DNA from: Roseovarius amoyensis
GTDB taxonomy: Bacteria; Pseudomonadota; Alphaproteobacteria; Rhodobacterales; Rhodobacteraceae
Assembly (NCBI RefSeq): GCF_003260265.1
Contig: NZ_QITQ01000001.1
Coordinates: 62,001 to 126,000, forward strand
Length of the DNA: 64,000 nucleotides
Direction: 5' to 3'
Shown here: positions 25,279 to 35,049 of the stretch, piece after piece
How positions within the stretch are numbered: position 1 is the stretch's first letter
Layout of the letters: each line of letters begins with the position of its first letter
Position numbers and translations under genes: made by a program
Notes under the pieces: generated by a model
Databases searched by the model: none
What the model was told of the DNA's origin: nothing
Seen by the model: only the letters and a program-made list of their open reading frames with translations

Positions 25279-26583
25279 ATGCGCTACATGATGACCTACG
25301 ACCTAATGGAAACCCTCCGAAATACCAACCAATGGCTTGGTGCCACGGCATTGTCGATGGCATCTTACCCGGTTTTCAGCATGGTGCCAAACCCCGCTTT
25401 CCAGTGGATGGCCGCATGGGGCGAAGTCACCGAACGCACCTTCGAACGGATGGTCTGCAAGCCCGACTGGGGAATCGAATCGATCACCGGCGAGGACGGA
25501 CGCGACCACCTGATCAGCGTCGAGACGGTGCTTGAGCGCCCGTTCGGAGACCTCATCCATTTCGACGTGCAGGGCCGCGACGACATGGATCGCAGGGTTC
25601 TGCTGGTCGCGCCGATGTCGGGGCATTATGCCACGCTGCTGCGTTCAACCGTGCGCTCGCTGCTGCCCGACTGCGAAGTCTATATCACTGACTGGCACAA
25701 CGCCCGTGACATCCCCGTATCGGCCGGCAAGTTCGATATCGAGGATTACACGCTCTACCTGGTCGATTTCATGCGCGAACTGGGCAGCGACCTGCACGTG
25801 ATCGCGGTCTGCCAGCCGGCGCCGCTGACACTGGCCGCCACCGCCTACCTGGCCGAGCTGGACCCCGACGCGCAGCCGCGTTCGATGACCCTGATCGGGG
25901 GGCCCATCGACCCCGATGCCGCGGCGACCGACGTCACCGATTTCGGCCGCCGGGTGACGATGGGCCAGCTTGAGGAAACCATGATCCAGCGGGTCGGGTA
26001 CAAGTACAAGGGCGTCGGGCGTCAGGTCTATCCCGGCCTGCTGCAACTGGCCTCTTTTATCTCGATGAACGCCGATCGCCATGGCCACGCATTCGCCAAC
26101 CAGATTTCGCGCGTGGCCCAAGGCGAAGCCAGTGACCGCGACCCCCACAACAAGTTCTACGACGAATACCTGTCAGTGATGGACATGACGGCAGAGTTCT
26201 ACCTGTCGACCGTCGAGCGCATCTTCAAGGGGCGTGAAATCGCGCGCAACGAATTCGTGGTGGACGGGCACAAGGTCGATATCGGCGCCATTACCCGCGT
26301 CGCGGTCAAGACCGTCGAGGGCGGCAAGGATGATATTTCCGCCCCCGGTCAATGCGTTGCCGCACTTGACCTGCTGACCGGCCTGCCGGACGCAAAGAAA
26401 GCCAGCTATGTCGAACCAAATGCCGGCCATTACGGCATTTTCGCCGGTCGGGCATGGCGCGAGAACATCCGCCCGCTGGTGCTGGAATTCATCGACGCCA
26501 ACTCCGAAGCCCCTGCGCCGCGCCACCGCACCAAGCCGCGCAAGAGCAAGGCCGCCAAGGGCGCCCATCTGAGCGCCGTCTGA
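25279..26583 (+). CDS. phaZ: Intracellular polyhydroxyalkanoate depolymerase
   Basis: The protein has 434 residues. It matches the intracellular PHB depolymerase family: MRYMMTYDLMETLRNTNQWLG at the start, ITDWHNARDIPVSAGKFDIEDY, and the nucleophile region VIAVCQPAPLTLAA with the Cys at about residue 178 typical of this non-secreted group. A C-terminal EPNAGHYGIFAGRAWREN holds the catalytic His. There is no signal peptide. The start at 25279 follows a GGAGA site; the longer frame would overlap phaC. The C-terminus is very basic (RHRTKPRKSKAAKGA), perhaps for granule or DNA contact. Confidence 0.93.
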   Translation: MRYMMTYDLMETLRNTNQWLGATALSMASYPVFSMVPNPAFQWMAAWGEVTERTFERMVCKPDWGIESITGEDGRDHLISVETVLERPFGDLIHFDVQGRDDMDRRVLLVAPMSGHYATLLRSTVRSLLPDCEVYITDWHNARDIPVSAGKFDIEDYTLYLVDFMRELGSDLHVIAVCQPAPLTLAATAYLAELDPDAQPRSMTLIGGPIDPDAAATDVTDFGRRVTMGQLEETMIQRVGYKYKGVGRQVYPGLLQLASFISMNADRHGHAFANQISRVAQGEASDRDPHNKFYDEYLSVMDMTAEFYLSTVERIFKGREIARNEFVVDGHKVDIGAITRVAVKTVEGGKDDISAPGQCVAALDLLTGLPDAKKASYVEPNAGHYGIFAGRAWRENIRPLVLEFIDANSEAPAPRHRTKPRKSKAAKGAHLSAV

Positions 26584-26599
26584 CCGGAAGCGACAGCGC

Positions 26600-26851
26600 C
26601 TAGCGTTCGCGCCAGCGCTGGCGCCCCGTGATCCAGCGCCACAGCGGCGCGATGTCCAGCGCCGCCACCGCCAGGCCCAGCGGCAGCATCCAGAATCCAA
26701 CCACTGGCAGGAACCCGACCACCCCGCCAAACATCAGCAGGATGCCGGCCAGCAGCCGCACACCGGGGGGCAGGTTGCGCCTGGCCCAGACCTGAACCCG
26801 TCGGCGCGTGTGCCGGATGCGGCCGCGCAGCGAATACTCCTGTTCAGTCAT
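26600..26851 (-). CDS. Small membrane protein
   Basis: The protein has 83 residues. A basic N-terminal part (SLRGRIRHTRRRVQVWARR) precedes two closely spaced hydrophobic segments (LLAGILLMFGGVVGFLPVVG, then FWMLPLGLAVAALDI) and a basic, Trp-containing end. Its start overlaps the end of the hydrolase gene by 8 nt (ATGACTGA), so it is translated from the same mRNA. The pattern resembles short inner-membrane proteins with a P-rich turn between helices. Function unknown. The longer frame to 26887 has no support. Confidence 0.7.
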   Translation of the reverse strand: MTEQEYSLRGRIRHTRRRVQVWARRNLPPGVRLLAGILLMFGGVVGFLPVVGFWMLPLGLAVAALDIAPLWRWITGRQRWRER

Positions 26852-27572
26852 CCGCCGCGGGTATTGTTGCCGCTTGCGGGCGGGCAAACCAGCCGGCCAG
26901 CGCCGCGTTTACCGCCTCGGGCGTCTCCAGCACTGGCAGGTGGCCGGCCTCGTCGATTACCAGCAACTCGGCATCGGGGATCAGCCCGGCCATCAGCTCG
27001 TGCCGGCGGACGGGCGTCAGCCGGTCATGGGCCCCGCACAGCACTAGCGCCGGCACCCGGCAGCGCCTGAGCACCGCCTGGTAGTCGCGTCGCCGCTGAA
27101 GCGCGCGCACCTGCCTGATGGTTGCCTCTGCCCCCACCGCATGCGCCATCTCTGCCATCCGCGCCAGAACCGCCATCCGTCCCGCCCCGGGGGCCAGCGT
27201 TTCCGGCCCGATCACGGCCTGCACCGCCTCGTCCACCGCCCCAGCCCTGAGCTTGATGATCAGCGGCTCATAGCCCGCGGCGCTTTGCGGGGTTTCCGAC
27301 AACGCATTGGTGCCCATCAGGGCCAGACGCGTGATGCGTTCGGGCGCGCGGCGCAACAGCTCCATCGCCACGATCCCACCCATCGACAGCCCCGCCAGCG
27401 CAAAGCGCCGCGGCAGCACGTCGAGCAGGCTGGATGCGATCTCTTCCATCCGGTCGCCGCCGGTCACCGGCGCCACCGTCACCGCCCGGTCGCGGCTGAA
27501 TTCGGCAAGCTGCGGCGCGAACAGCCGTGCATCGCACATCATGCCCGGCAGAAAGACGAGTGGTTCCTGCAT
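26844..27572 (-). CDS. Alpha/beta hydrolase
   Basis: The protein has 242 residues. It has LVFLPGMMCDARLFAPQL (oxyanion-hole strand), the nucleophile elbow FALAGLSMGGIVAMELLRRAP with Ser in GLSMG at about residue 82, LVLCGAHDRLTP with the Asp and DEAGHLPVLETP with the His, so the catalytic triad is complete. The family includes esterases and C-C hydrolases; the substrate is not evident. It is the first gene of a two-gene unit with the small membrane protein. No signal peptide, so cytoplasmic. Confidence 0.85.
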   Translation of the reverse strand: MQEPLVFLPGMMCDARLFAPQLAEFSRDRAVTVAPVTGGDRMEEIASSLLDVLPRRFALAGLSMGGIVAMELLRRAPERITRLALMGTNALSETPQSAAGYEPLIIKLRAGAVDEAVQAVIGPETLAPGAGRMAVLARMAEMAHAVGAEATIRQVRALQRRRDYQAVLRRCRVPALVLCGAHDRLTPVRRHELMAGLIPDAELLVIDEAGHLPVLETPEAVNAALAGWFARPQAATIPAADD

Positions 27573-27652
27573 CTATGGCCCCTTTTTTCCCGTTACGCCC
27601 CGAGACTGACGATTGCAGCGTCGGGAATCAACCGCCCATGCGCCCAGCCGCG

Positions 27653-28642
27653 TCATTCCAGCGCGCGCACCCAGTCGAGGATCGTCGCCACAGCCGCGCC
27701 GCTATTGGCGGGCGACAGCGCATCGCCGGCGACCATGTGCGCCGCCGGATCGACACCTTCGCCCAGCCCGGGCGCCACGCGGGTGACAGGCCCGCCCCAG
27801 GCCGCGGCGACTCGGTCGGTCCGGTCGGTGCGCACGATCCGGTCCTGCGGCGAATAATGGAACAGCGCCGGCACCGTTGCCCGGCCATAGTCCAGCCCCC
27901 GCGCATGGGCCGCCAGCGCCGCCACCGGCAAAAGGGCCGTGGTGGGATAGCTGAGCGTCCAGTGACGCGCCTGTGCCTCACTTCGCTGCGGCGTTGTGTG
28001 GGTGCGCCCGGCAACAAGCGGCAGCCAATAGCGCGCGGCCGGCAGGCGCAGCAGCGGCGCGGCGGGATGGTTGATGCCGAAATTGGGCGACACCAGGACG
28101 ATGCCCTTGACGTCGCGCATCATCTCGGGGTCGAGCGCCGCAACCGCCGCCAGCGTACCACCGGTCGAGGTGGCGATCACGACCACCTCGTGCCCTATCG
28201 CGCGGGCGACGGCCAGCGCCTCGGCCATGTCGCGCATCCAGTCTCCGGCGCGAACCCGCCCCAGCGCCGCGCCGTCGCGGCCGTGGCCTGTCAGCCGGGT
28301 CAGCACCAGGTTTGCCCCCAGCGCCTGCGCCACGCGTTCCGGCACCGGGGCAAGATCGTGCGAGGTGGCGGAAAAGCCGTGAACATAGACAACCGACAGC
28401 GGCGTCGGCACCTCGTCGAGCCCGTACCAGATCACGCGCTTTTCGGCGCCGGGTCGGATGTCGTCAAAGCGCGCCTCCTGCGCCGCCAGGTAGGGGCCGA
28501 CCCCGCCCCGCAACTGGCTGGCATCGAACCGACCAGGCATCTCGACCTGCTCGTAAGGCCCCAACAGGAACAGCGCCCCCAGCGCCGAGCCAAGCCCCAG
28601 CGCCAGCCGCCGGGGCCAGCGCCTGCGCCGCTGCATGAACAT
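27653..28642 (-). CDS. Membrane-anchored alpha/beta hydrolase
   Basis: The protein has 329 residues. An N-terminal basic-hydrophobic segment (RRRRWPRRLALGLGSALGALFLLG) suggests an inner-membrane anchor. The hydrolase domain has VVYVHGFSATSHDLAPV, LTRLTGHGRDG, and a nucleophile elbow VVVIATSTGGTLAA, where the usual first Gly is Ala (ATSTGG). The start at 28642 overlaps the preceding hydrolase gene's stop by one base (TGATG), indicating coupled translation. An alternative start two codons later exists. Substrate unknown. Confidence 0.82.
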   Translation of the reverse strand: MFMQRRRRWPRRLALGLGSALGALFLLGPYEQVEMPGRFDASQLRGGVGPYLAAQEARFDDIRPGAEKRVIWYGLDEVPTPLSVVYVHGFSATSHDLAPVPERVAQALGANLVLTRLTGHGRDGAALGRVRAGDWMRDMAEALAVARAIGHEVVVIATSTGGTLAAVAALDPEMMRDVKGIVLVSPNFGINHPAAPLLRLPAARYWLPLVAGRTHTTPQRSEAQARHWTLSYPTTALLPVAALAAHARGLDYGRATVPALFHYSPQDRIVRTDRTDRVAAAWGGPVTRVAPGLGEGVDPAAHMVAGDALSPANSGAAVATILDWVRALE

Positions 28643-29394
28643 CAGCCCCGCCCGGCGCGCGCGATCACATCCTCGACCGAGGCGACGATCAGCGCCAGGC
28701 AATCAGGGTCGGAAAAGCGGTGATCGGCGCCCGAAACAAGGGTCAGGCGCATGTCGTCACCCTGCGCGTGCTCTAGCAGCCGCAGCGCCACCGACATCTC
28801 GACATCGCGGTCGGCTGTGCCCTGCAGGAGGCGCACCGGAAACGGCAGGTTCAGCGGTGAGCGCAGAACCAGATGGTTGCGCCCGTCCTCGATCAGGCGG
28901 CGGGTGATGATGTAGGGCTCGCCATATTCGCTGGGCAGCGCCACCTGCCCCGCGTCGGCCAGCGCCCGGCGCTGTTCGGCGTCAAAGCCCGCCCACATCG
29001 AATCCTCGGTGAAATCCGGCGCGGCGGCGATCGTGACCAGCCCGGCGATACGGTCCGGCATGGCGCGGGCCAGGAGCAGCGAAATCCAGCCCCCCATCGA
29101 CGAGCCCACCAGCACCTGCGGCCCCTCGGTCAGTTCCGAAACCGCCGCCATCGCGTCTTCGGCCCAATCCCCAATGGCCCCTTCGGTGAATTCGCCAGAG
29201 GATTGCCCGTGCCCGGAATAGTCGAACCGCAGAAAGGCGCGCCCGGTCCGGCGGGTCCACTCATCCAGATGCACCGCCTTGGTGCCCTCCATGTCGGACT
29301 TGAAGCCGCCAAGGAACACCACCCCCGGCGCGCTGCCCTGCCGCCGGTGATAGGCTATCTTGCGACCGGCGGCGGTGGTCAGGTGGTCAGGCAT
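28642..29394 (-). CDS. Alpha/beta hydrolase (ABHD10-like thioesterase type)
   Basis: The protein has 250 residues. The motifs VVFLGGFKSDMEGTKAVHLD, FLRFDYSGHGQSSG and VLVGSSMGGWISLLLARAMPD (Ser in GSSMG near residue 99) are characteristic of the cluster that includes mitochondrial ABHD10 acyl-protein thioesterase. The Asp and His of the triad are in LLQGTADRDVEM and SGADHRFSDPD. It is translationally coupled to the next hydrolase and lies 61 nt after the MFS gene on the same strand. Activity on acyl esters or thioesters is inferred from family only. Confidence 0.83.
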   Translation of the reverse strand: MPDHLTTAAGRKIAYHRRQGSAPGVVFLGGFKSDMEGTKAVHLDEWTRRTGRAFLRFDYSGHGQSSGEFTEGAIGDWAEDAMAAVSELTEGPQVLVGSSMGGWISLLLARAMPDRIAGLVTIAAAPDFTEDSMWAGFDAEQRRALADAGQVALPSEYGEPYIITRRLIEDGRNHLVLRSPLNLPFPVRLLQGTADRDVEMSVALRLLEHAQGDDMRLTLVSGADHRFSDPDCLALIVASVEDVIARAGRG

Positions 29395-29455
29395 GGCGGG
29401 CGCTCCTTTATACTAGGTCCGCGTCCTGTCCTAACCGCTCTTTCGGCGAAAGCAA

Positions 29456-30745
29456 TCACCCTGCACAGGTCTCAACCTCACCCAGGCCCCAGGCCAGGGC
29501 CGCTCCGGCAAAGCTCAACACCGCGAAACCGGCCACCACGACGACGGTCCCCAGCGCGGACGCGATCAGGCCGAAAACACCACCGCCAAAGAGGATAAGA
29601 CCGATGGCGGTATTGGCGACCGCCGTGTAGGTGGCGCGCCTGTCCTCGGGCGCCATGTCGACCAGATAGGTCGAGCGCGCGTTCCTGACACCGTGATAGG
29701 CAACCATCAAGGCGAACATGAGCGCGGGCAGAACCCAAAGCGTTCCCACCACCCCGGCCCAGCCGGCAAGGGCCGCCGCCGACAGAACGACACCCGCGAT
29801 GACCCCCGCCGCAATCAGCACGCGCCGGCTGGAGATATCGGCGAAGCGTCCCCAGGCATAGGACGAAATCAGCGAAGCAAGGGCAGAGGAAAACAACAGC
29901 AGCCCGAGATGCCGGAAACCGGACTCGCCCTGGTCCGACGCCATCAGGATCAGATAGGGCGGCGCCAGGGCGGTGGCCACGAGGCAGCCGCGCACCAGAA
30001 CAAAACGCAAGAGCTGGCGGTCCTCGCGCAGAACGCCGAACTGGCGAAACGGATTGGGCCTTGGCGCTTCGGGTTCGGCGCGGGGTTCGTTCATCCCGGC
30101 AAAGACCGCGCCCGCCCCGAGCCATAGCAGTGCCGCCAGCGCAAGGGCCAGATGCACCACCAACGCGCGTTCGGCCACGCCCGACAGCAGCACAGCACCG
30201 AACGCGATCACGCCGGCAGACGCCACCGACGCCCCCAGCCCCGCCGCTGTTCCGCGCCGCGATTTGGCAACCGTGCGGCCCAGCACATCCTTGTAGGAGA
30301 CAGAGCAAAAGCTGCGCGCGACGGCAAAGACCGCCAGCGCCGCGCAAACCGCCAGGCCCAGCGGCCAGCCCGACATCAGCAACGCCGCGCCCAGGATCGC
30401 CGCCACCGCCAGCCCCTGCACCACGCTGCCCCCCGCCCAGGCCCATTTGCGCCGTTGCCAGGCCATGATCCGGTTGGAAATGACGATCTGCGGTAACAGC
30501 GCGCCGGCCTCGCGGATGGGCACGAGCAGCCCGATCAGAACCGAGGGCACGCCGGCATTGGTCAGCAGCCACGACAGGACCAGCTTGGGGTCGATCAGCC
30601 CATCGCCGCTCTTGGTCATCGCCAGCGACAGCACGTGACGAAAGAAGTTGCCCGCCTCACCCTCTGGCGCGCCTTGTTTGGCCGCCCCGTCGCCGGTGAC
30701 GGCCTTGAAGGCGGTTTCGGTCAGGTTGGATCGGTTCTCGGCCAT
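29456..30745 (-). CDS. MFS transporter
   Basis: The protein has 429 residues with about twelve hydrophobic segments. The region VPSVLIGLLVPIREAGALLPQ resembles the first helices of major facilitator proteins and the central MNEPRAEPEAPRPNPFRQF is the cytoplasmic loop between the two halves. An N-terminal soluble stretch of about 60 residues (MAENRSNLTETAFKAVTGD and onward) precedes the helices, which is longer than usual. The start at 30745 was chosen over the longer frame because the extra residues come from non-coding sequence. Divergent from thrS. Substrate unknown. Confidence 0.82.
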   Translation of the reverse strand: MAENRSNLTETAFKAVTGDGAAKQGAPEGEAGNFFRHVLSLAMTKSGDGLIDPKLVLSWLLTNAGVPSVLIGLLVPIREAGALLPQIVISNRIMAWQRRKWAWAGGSVVQGLAVAAILGAALLMSGWPLGLAVCAALAVFAVARSFCSVSYKDVLGRTVAKSRRGTAAGLGASVASAGVIAFGAVLLSGVAERALVVHLALALAALLWLGAGAVFAGMNEPRAEPEAPRPNPFRQFGVLREDRQLLRFVLVRGCLVATALAPPYLILMASDQGESGFRHLGLLLFSSALASLISSYAWGRFADISSRRVLIAAGVIAGVVLSAAALAGWAGVVGTLWVLPALMFALMVAYHGVRNARSTYLVDMAPEDRRATYTAVANTAIGLILFGGGVFGLIASALGTVVVVAGFAVLSFAGAALAWGLGEVETCAG

Positions 30746-30851
30746 GGGCCTTTCCGCGTTGACAAAATTGGCGTGACCGACCAGATAGGGCGTTATCCAA
30801 AACCCGCAACCGGGCGTTCCGTGGGCGCCAAACCGACGAGGAGACCGGCCG

Positions 30852-32798
30852 ATGGCCCAGATATCCCTGACATTTCCCGATGGCAATGCACGCGAATTCG
30901 ACCGTGGCGTGACCCCGGCCGAGGTGGCCGCCTCGATCTCGAACTCGCTGGCGAAAAAGGCGATTTCGGCCTATGTCGACGGCCAGCATTTCGACCTGCA
31001 ATGGCCCATCGAACACGACGCCAGCATCGCCATCAACACGATGAAGGACGAGGCGCCCGCGAACGAGCTGATCCGCCACGACCTGGCCCACATCATGGCC
31101 CGCGCGGTGCAGGAGCTGTGGCCCGACACCAAGGTCACCATCGGCCCGGTGATCGAGAACGGCTGGTATTACGACTTTGACCGCGAAGAAAGCTTTACGC
31201 CCGAGGATCTGGGCCTGATCGAGGCGCGGATGAAACAGATCATCGCCGCGCGCGACCCGGTCAGGACCGAGGTATGGGAACGCGACCGCGCCATCCGCCA
31301 CTACAAGGAGCGCGGCGAGAACTTCAAGGTCGAGCTGGTCGAGGCGATCCCCCAGGGCGAGGCCGTGCGCATGTACTGGCACGGCGACTGGCAGGACCTG
31401 TGCCGTGGCCCGCACCTGCAGCACACCGGCCAGGTGCCGGCGGATGCCTTCAAGCTGATGTCGATTGCCGGTGCATACTGGCGCGGAGATTCCGATCGCG
31501 AGATGCTGCAACGCATCTACGGCGTCGCCTTTACCGGGCGTGACAAGCTCAAGGCATACCTGAACTTTCTCGAAGAGGCCGAAAAGCGCGACCACCGCCG
31601 CCTTGGCCGCGAGATGAATCTGTTCCATTTTCAGGAAGAGGCCCCCGGCCAGATCTTCTGGCACCCGGCGGGCTGGACCGTCTACACCATGCTGCAGGAT
31701 TACATGCGCCGCCAGCAGCGGCGCGGCGGCTATGTCGAGGTCAACACCCCGCAGGTGGTCGACCGCAAGCTGTGGGAACAAAGCGGCCACTGGGACAAAT
31801 ACCAGGAGCACATGTTCATCGTCGAGGTCGACGAGGAACACGCACGCGAGAAATCCATCAACGCGCTCAAGCCGATGAACTGTCCCTGCCATGTGCAGAT
31901 CTACAATCAGGGGCTCAAATCCTATCGCGACCTGCCGCTGCGGATGGCCGAATTCGGATCGTGTAACCGCTATGAACCCTCGGGTGCGCTGCACGGGCTG
32001 ATGCGGGTGCGCGGCTTTACCCAGGACGACGCGCACATCTTTTGCCGCGAAGACCAGATCGAGGCCGAAACCCGCCGCTTCATCGCGTTCCTGTCGGATA
32101 TCTACCGCGATCTCGGTTTTGCCGATTTCGCCGTCAAGTTTTCCGACCGGCCGGAAAAGCGCGCCGGATCGGACGAAGTCTGGGACAAGTCAGAGGCCGC
32201 GCTGAAGGCCGCCACCATCGCCGCGGGCTGCGAATTCACGCTCAACCCCGGCGAAGGTGCGTTCTATGGGCCCAAGCTGGAATTCGTGCTGACCGACGCC
32301 ATCGGGCGCGACTGGCAATGCGGCACGCTGCAGGTCGATTTCGTCCTGCCCGAGCGGCTGGATGCCAACTATATCGGCGAGGACGGCGCCAAGCATCGTC
32401 CGGTGATGCTGCACCGCGCCACGCTGGGCAGTTTCGAACGCTTCATCGGCATATTGATCGAGGAACACGCCGGCAAGCTGCCGTTCTGGCTGGCCCCGCG
32501 TCAGGTGGTGGTGGCCTCGATCGTGTCTGAGGCCGACGATTACGTGCGCGAAGTCACCGAGAAACTGGTCGCCGCCGGCGTGCGGGCCGAGGCCGACACC
32601 CGCAACGAAAAGATCAACTACAAGGTCCGCGAACATTCGGTCGGCAAGGTGCCGATCATCCTGGCCTGCGGCGCGCGCGAGGTCGAGGACCGCACCGTCA
32701 CCCTGCGCCGCCTGGGCGAGAAACGTACTGAAGTCCGTGCTCTCGACGACGTCAGCGCCGAACTGGCGCGCGAGGCAACGCCGCCGGACCTGCTGTAA
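30852..32798 (+). CDS. thrS: Threonyl-tRNA synthetase
   Basis: The protein has 648 residues, the full family length. Domains in order: TGS (residues 1-60), the editing/SAD domain with [11 protein letters not shown] and [12 protein letters not shown], the class II catalytic core ([20 protein letters not shown], then [35 protein letters not shown]) with the zinc-binding Cys and His residues, and an anticodon-binding C-terminal domain ([15 protein letters not shown]). A GAGGAGA site precedes the ATG. It is a single gene with its own promoter region divergent from the MFS gene. Confidence 0.97.
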   Translation: MAQISLTFPDGNAREFDRGVTPAEVAASISNSLAKKAISAYVDGQHFDLQWPIEHDASIAINTMKDEAPANELIRHDLAHIMARAVQELWPDTKVTIGPVIENGWYYDFDREESFTPEDLGLIEARMKQIIAARDPVRTEVWERDRAIRHYKERGENFKVELVEAIPQGEAVRMYWHGDWQDLCRGPHLQHTGQVPADAFKLMSIAGAYWRGDSDREMLQRIYGVAFTGRDKLKAYLNFLEEAEKRDHRRLGREMNLFHFQEEAPGQIFWHPAGWTVYTMLQDYMRRQQRRGGYVEVNTPQVVDRKLWEQSGHWDKYQEHMFIVEVDEEHAREKSINALKPMNCPCHVQIYNQGLKSYRDLPLRMAEFGSCNRYEPSGALHGLMRVRGFTQDDAHIFCREDQIEAETRRFIAFLSDIYRDLGFADFAVKFSDRPEKRAGSDEVWDKSEAALKAATIAAGCEFTLNPGEGAFYGPKLEFVLTDAIGRDWQCGTLQVDFVLPERLDANYIGEDGAKHRPVMLHRATLGSFERFIGILIEEHAGKLPFWLAPRQVVVASIVSEADDYVREVTEKLVAAGVRAEADTRNEKINYKVREHSVGKVPIILACGAREVEDRTVTLRRLGEKRTEVRALDDVSAELAREATPPDLL

Positions 32799-32810
32799 CA
32801 TCTGTTGCAA

Positions 32811-32844
32811 TCGGCGGCGGAACACTGAAACATTCCGCCGCCGA
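32811..32844 (+). terminator. Stem-loop downstream of thrS
   Basis: A 12-bp perfect stem (TCGGCGGCGGAA, 32811-32822, with its complement at 32833-32844) and a 10-nt loop lie 12 nt after the thrS stop. The stem extends a few bases further with one bulge. There is only ATT after it rather than a long T-tract, so intrinsic termination is likely but not certain. Confidence 0.6.
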
Positions 32845-33057
32845 ATTGCCGGATCATGGCATATTTCCATTTTATTTCAATGCGATGTCATGTTCACGCA
32901 GATGACCTGACATGACAGGTGCGTGCGTCACGTCCTCGTGAGTCGCAGTTGATCGGCGTGGACGTCTACCTTCTGGGCATCCCAGGTCGGGTGTGCGGGC
33001 AAACCCGCCGGCCACCGGACAGGGGAACCGAAAGCCATTTCTTTAGGGAGACCTCTG

Positions 33058-33348
33058 ATGTCCAACACGCTGAAAATCGCAGCCCTCGCCGGCGCCGTCA
33101 CCGCCGCGCTGGCCGCACATTCGACCACCGCCACCGCCGCCGAGCAGGAAAAATGCTATGGCGTCTCGCTGGCCGGTGAAAACGACTGCAAGGCCGGCGC
33201 CGGCACCACCTGCGCGGGCACCTCGACGGTCGATTACCAGGGCAACGCCTGGACGCTGGTCGAGGCCGGCACCTGCGCCGAGATGGAACTGCCGGGCGAC
33301 CGCATGGGCAGCCTCGAGCCGCTCGACCGCGATCTGCCGCAAATGTGA
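33058..33348 (+). CDS. bufA: DUF2282 bufferin-type RiPP precursor
   Basis: The precursor has 96 residues. A signal peptide (residues 1-28, ending TATAA before EQEK) is followed by a mature part with four cysteines at 33, 44, 52 and 73 in the DUF2282 pattern [33 protein letters not shown]. In characterised bufferins the paired MNIO enzyme converts some of these cysteines to thiooxazoles and the periplasmic product binds copper. The gene stands first in a four-gene cluster with the MNIO enzyme, its partner and a DoxX protein. A GGGAGA site precedes the ATG. Function is by family; the copper role here is inferred. Confidence 0.9.
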   Translation: MSNTLKIAALAGAVTAALAAHSTTATAAEQEKCYGVSLAGENDCKAGAGTTCAGTSTVDYQGNAWTLVEAGTCAEMELPGDRMGSLEPLDRDLPQM

Positions 33349-33355
33349 CTCTGAC

Positions 33356-33392
33356 CGGGGCATGCGCGGCACCGCCGTCCGCACATGCCCCG
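33356..33392 (+). promoter_or_regulatory. Intercistronic stem-loop between bufA and bufB
   Basis: A 14-bp stem with one mismatch (33356-33369 with 33379-33392) and a 9-nt loop fills most of the 67-nt gap between precursor and enzyme genes. No T-tract follows. It probably stabilises the short precursor mRNA or partly ends transcription, giving more precursor than enzyme. Confidence 0.6.
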
Positions 33393-33415
33393 CCACACGT
33401 TCCAGCAGGTGAGCC

Positions 33416-34282
33416 ATGCCCGACAGTTCAGCCCTTTTCGACCAGCTGCCACCCGCCCCCGGCGTGGGCTACAAGCCGCAGCATTTCACCGCCATCATTG
33501 AGGATGCCAGCCCCGTCGAGTGGCTGGAAATCCACGCCGAGAACTATGTGGGCGCGGGCGGGCGACCGCTGGCGCAACTGCGCGCACTGGCTGAACGCTT
33601 TCCGATCTCGGTCCACGGCGTCGGCCTGTCCATCGGCGGCGAAGGGCGGCTTGACCCCGACCACCTGGCGCGGCTTGCCCACCTGTGCGACTGGCTGAAC
33701 CCGGCCAGCTTTTCCGAACACCTGGCATGGTCCACCCATGACGGCCATTTCCTGAACGACCTGCTGCCCCTGCCCTATACCAACGCCACGCTGACCCGCG
33801 TCGCCGACCATATCGACGAGCTGCAACGGGCCATCGGCCGCCCGATGCTGCTGGAAAATCCGTCCAGCTATCTGGCCTTTGCCGAAAGCACCTGGTCGGA
33901 AACCGATTTCCTGGACGAAGTGGCGCGCCGCACCGGTTGCGGGCTGCTGCTGGACGTCAACAACGTCTTTGTCTCAGCCACCAATCTGGGCCTCGACGCG
34001 CGCGCCTATATCGACGCCTTCGCGCTGGAACGGGTGGGCGAGATCCACCTTGGCGGCCATGACAGCGACGCCGACGACCACGGTGCGCCGCTGTTGATCG
34101 ATAGCCACGGGCGCAAGGTCGCAGACCCGGTCTGGGCGCTGCTTGATCACACGCTGGCGCGCTCGGGGCCGAAACCGATCCTGATCGAATGGGATGCCAA
34201 TATCCCCGACTGGCCCGTGCTGGCCGCCGAGGCCGCCCGCGCCGGCGCCGCGCTGGACGTCTTGGCCAAGGTGCCGGCATGA
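33416..34282 (+). CDS. bufB: MNIO (DUF692) multinuclear iron oxidase, bufferin-modifying enzyme
   Basis: The protein has 288 residues and a TIM-barrel with the conserved metal-binding segments of DUF692: [66 protein letters not shown] and [16 protein letters not shown] enzymes use a cluster of two or three iron ions and O2 to turn cysteine into a heterocycle in peptide precursors. The adjacent DUF2282 precursor and overlapping BufC-type gene make it a bufferin-maturation enzyme. It is coupled to bufC by an ATGA overlap. Confidence 0.92.
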   Translation: MPDSSALFDQLPPAPGVGYKPQHFTAIIEDASPVEWLEIHAENYVGAGGRPLAQLRALAERFPISVHGVGLSIGGEGRLDPDHLARLAHLCDWLNPASFSEHLAWSTHDGHFLNDLLPLPYTNATLTRVADHIDELQRAIGRPMLLENPSSYLAFAESTWSETDFLDEVARRTGCGLLLDVNNVFVSATNLGLDARAYIDAFALERVGEIHLGGHDSDADDHGAPLLIDSHGRKVADPVWALLDHTLARSGPKPILIEWDANIPDWPVLAAEAARAGAALDVLAKVPA

Positions 34283-35049
34283 GTGTCGATCAATCCGGTT
34301 TTCACGACGCGCTGCTTGACGCCGAACGCCCGGTGCCAAAGGGGCTGACCGACGGGCACGGGCGCCCTGCCGGCAAGCGCTTTGACATCTACCGCAACAA
34401 CGTCGCCGTCAGCCTGACCGAGGCGCTGGAGCTGAGCTTTCCCTGCGTCCGGCGGCTGATCGGCGAGGAGAATTTCAAACGGGTCGCCGGCGTGTTCCTG
34501 CGCCGCCACCCGCCGCGCACGCCGATGCTGATGCAATACGGCGCCGATTTCCCCACCTTCCTGGAAGGGTTCGAGCCGCTATCGCACCTGGGCTATCTGC
34601 CCGACGTGGCCCGGCTGGAACAGGCGCTGCGGCTGTCCTATCACGCCGCCGACGCCGCCCCTGCCGATGCCGAACAGCTTGCCCGCATCCCGCCCGAGGC
34701 ACTGGCCGACACGCGGATGGAACTGGCCCCGGCGGTGCGGCTGGTGCGCTCGAACTGGCCTGTGCACGCGATCTGGGCCTTCAACATGGAAGACGGCCCC
34801 AAGCCACAGCCCGACGCACAAGACGTGCTGATCACCCGCCCCGCGCTCGACCCGCTGATGACGGTGACCGGCGCGGGCACCGCCGAATTCGTCGCCGCGC
34901 TGATCAACGGCGAAACGCTGGGCACGGCCCATCAACGCACGACCGGTGCGGCGGCAGATTTCGACCTTGCCCCCGCCCTGTCATTGTTGCTGGGCGGCAG
35001 TGCCATTTCCAAAATCCAGCCCGCCGGGGACATTTCATGCAACGCCTGA
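34279..35049 (+). CDS. bufC: BufC-type partner protein (DUF2063 domain)
   Basis: The protein has 256 residues. The N-terminal DUF2063/HvfC-BufC domain shows [20 protein letters not shown], then [21 protein letters not shown] and [17 protein letters not shown]. These partners bind the precursor and are needed by the MNIO enzyme, so a role in presenting BufA to BufB is expected. The C-terminal half ([17 protein letters not shown]) is the less conserved extension of the family. Start fixed by the ATGA overlap with bufB; the 3' end overlaps the DoxX gene by 13 nt. Older annotations call this family DNA-binding, which is doubtful. Confidence 0.88.
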   Translation: MSVDQSGFHDALLDAERPVPKGLTDGHGRPAGKRFDIYRNNVAVSLTEALELSFPCVRRLIGEENFKRVAGVFLRRHPPRTPMLMQYGADFPTFLEGFEPLSHLGYLPDVARLEQALRLSYHAADAAPADAEQLARIPPEALADTRMELAPAVRLVRSNWPVHAIWAFNMEDGPKPQPDAQDVLITRPALDPLMTVTGAGTAEFVAALINGETLGTAHQRTTGAAADFDLAPALSLLLGGSAISKIQPAGDISCNA

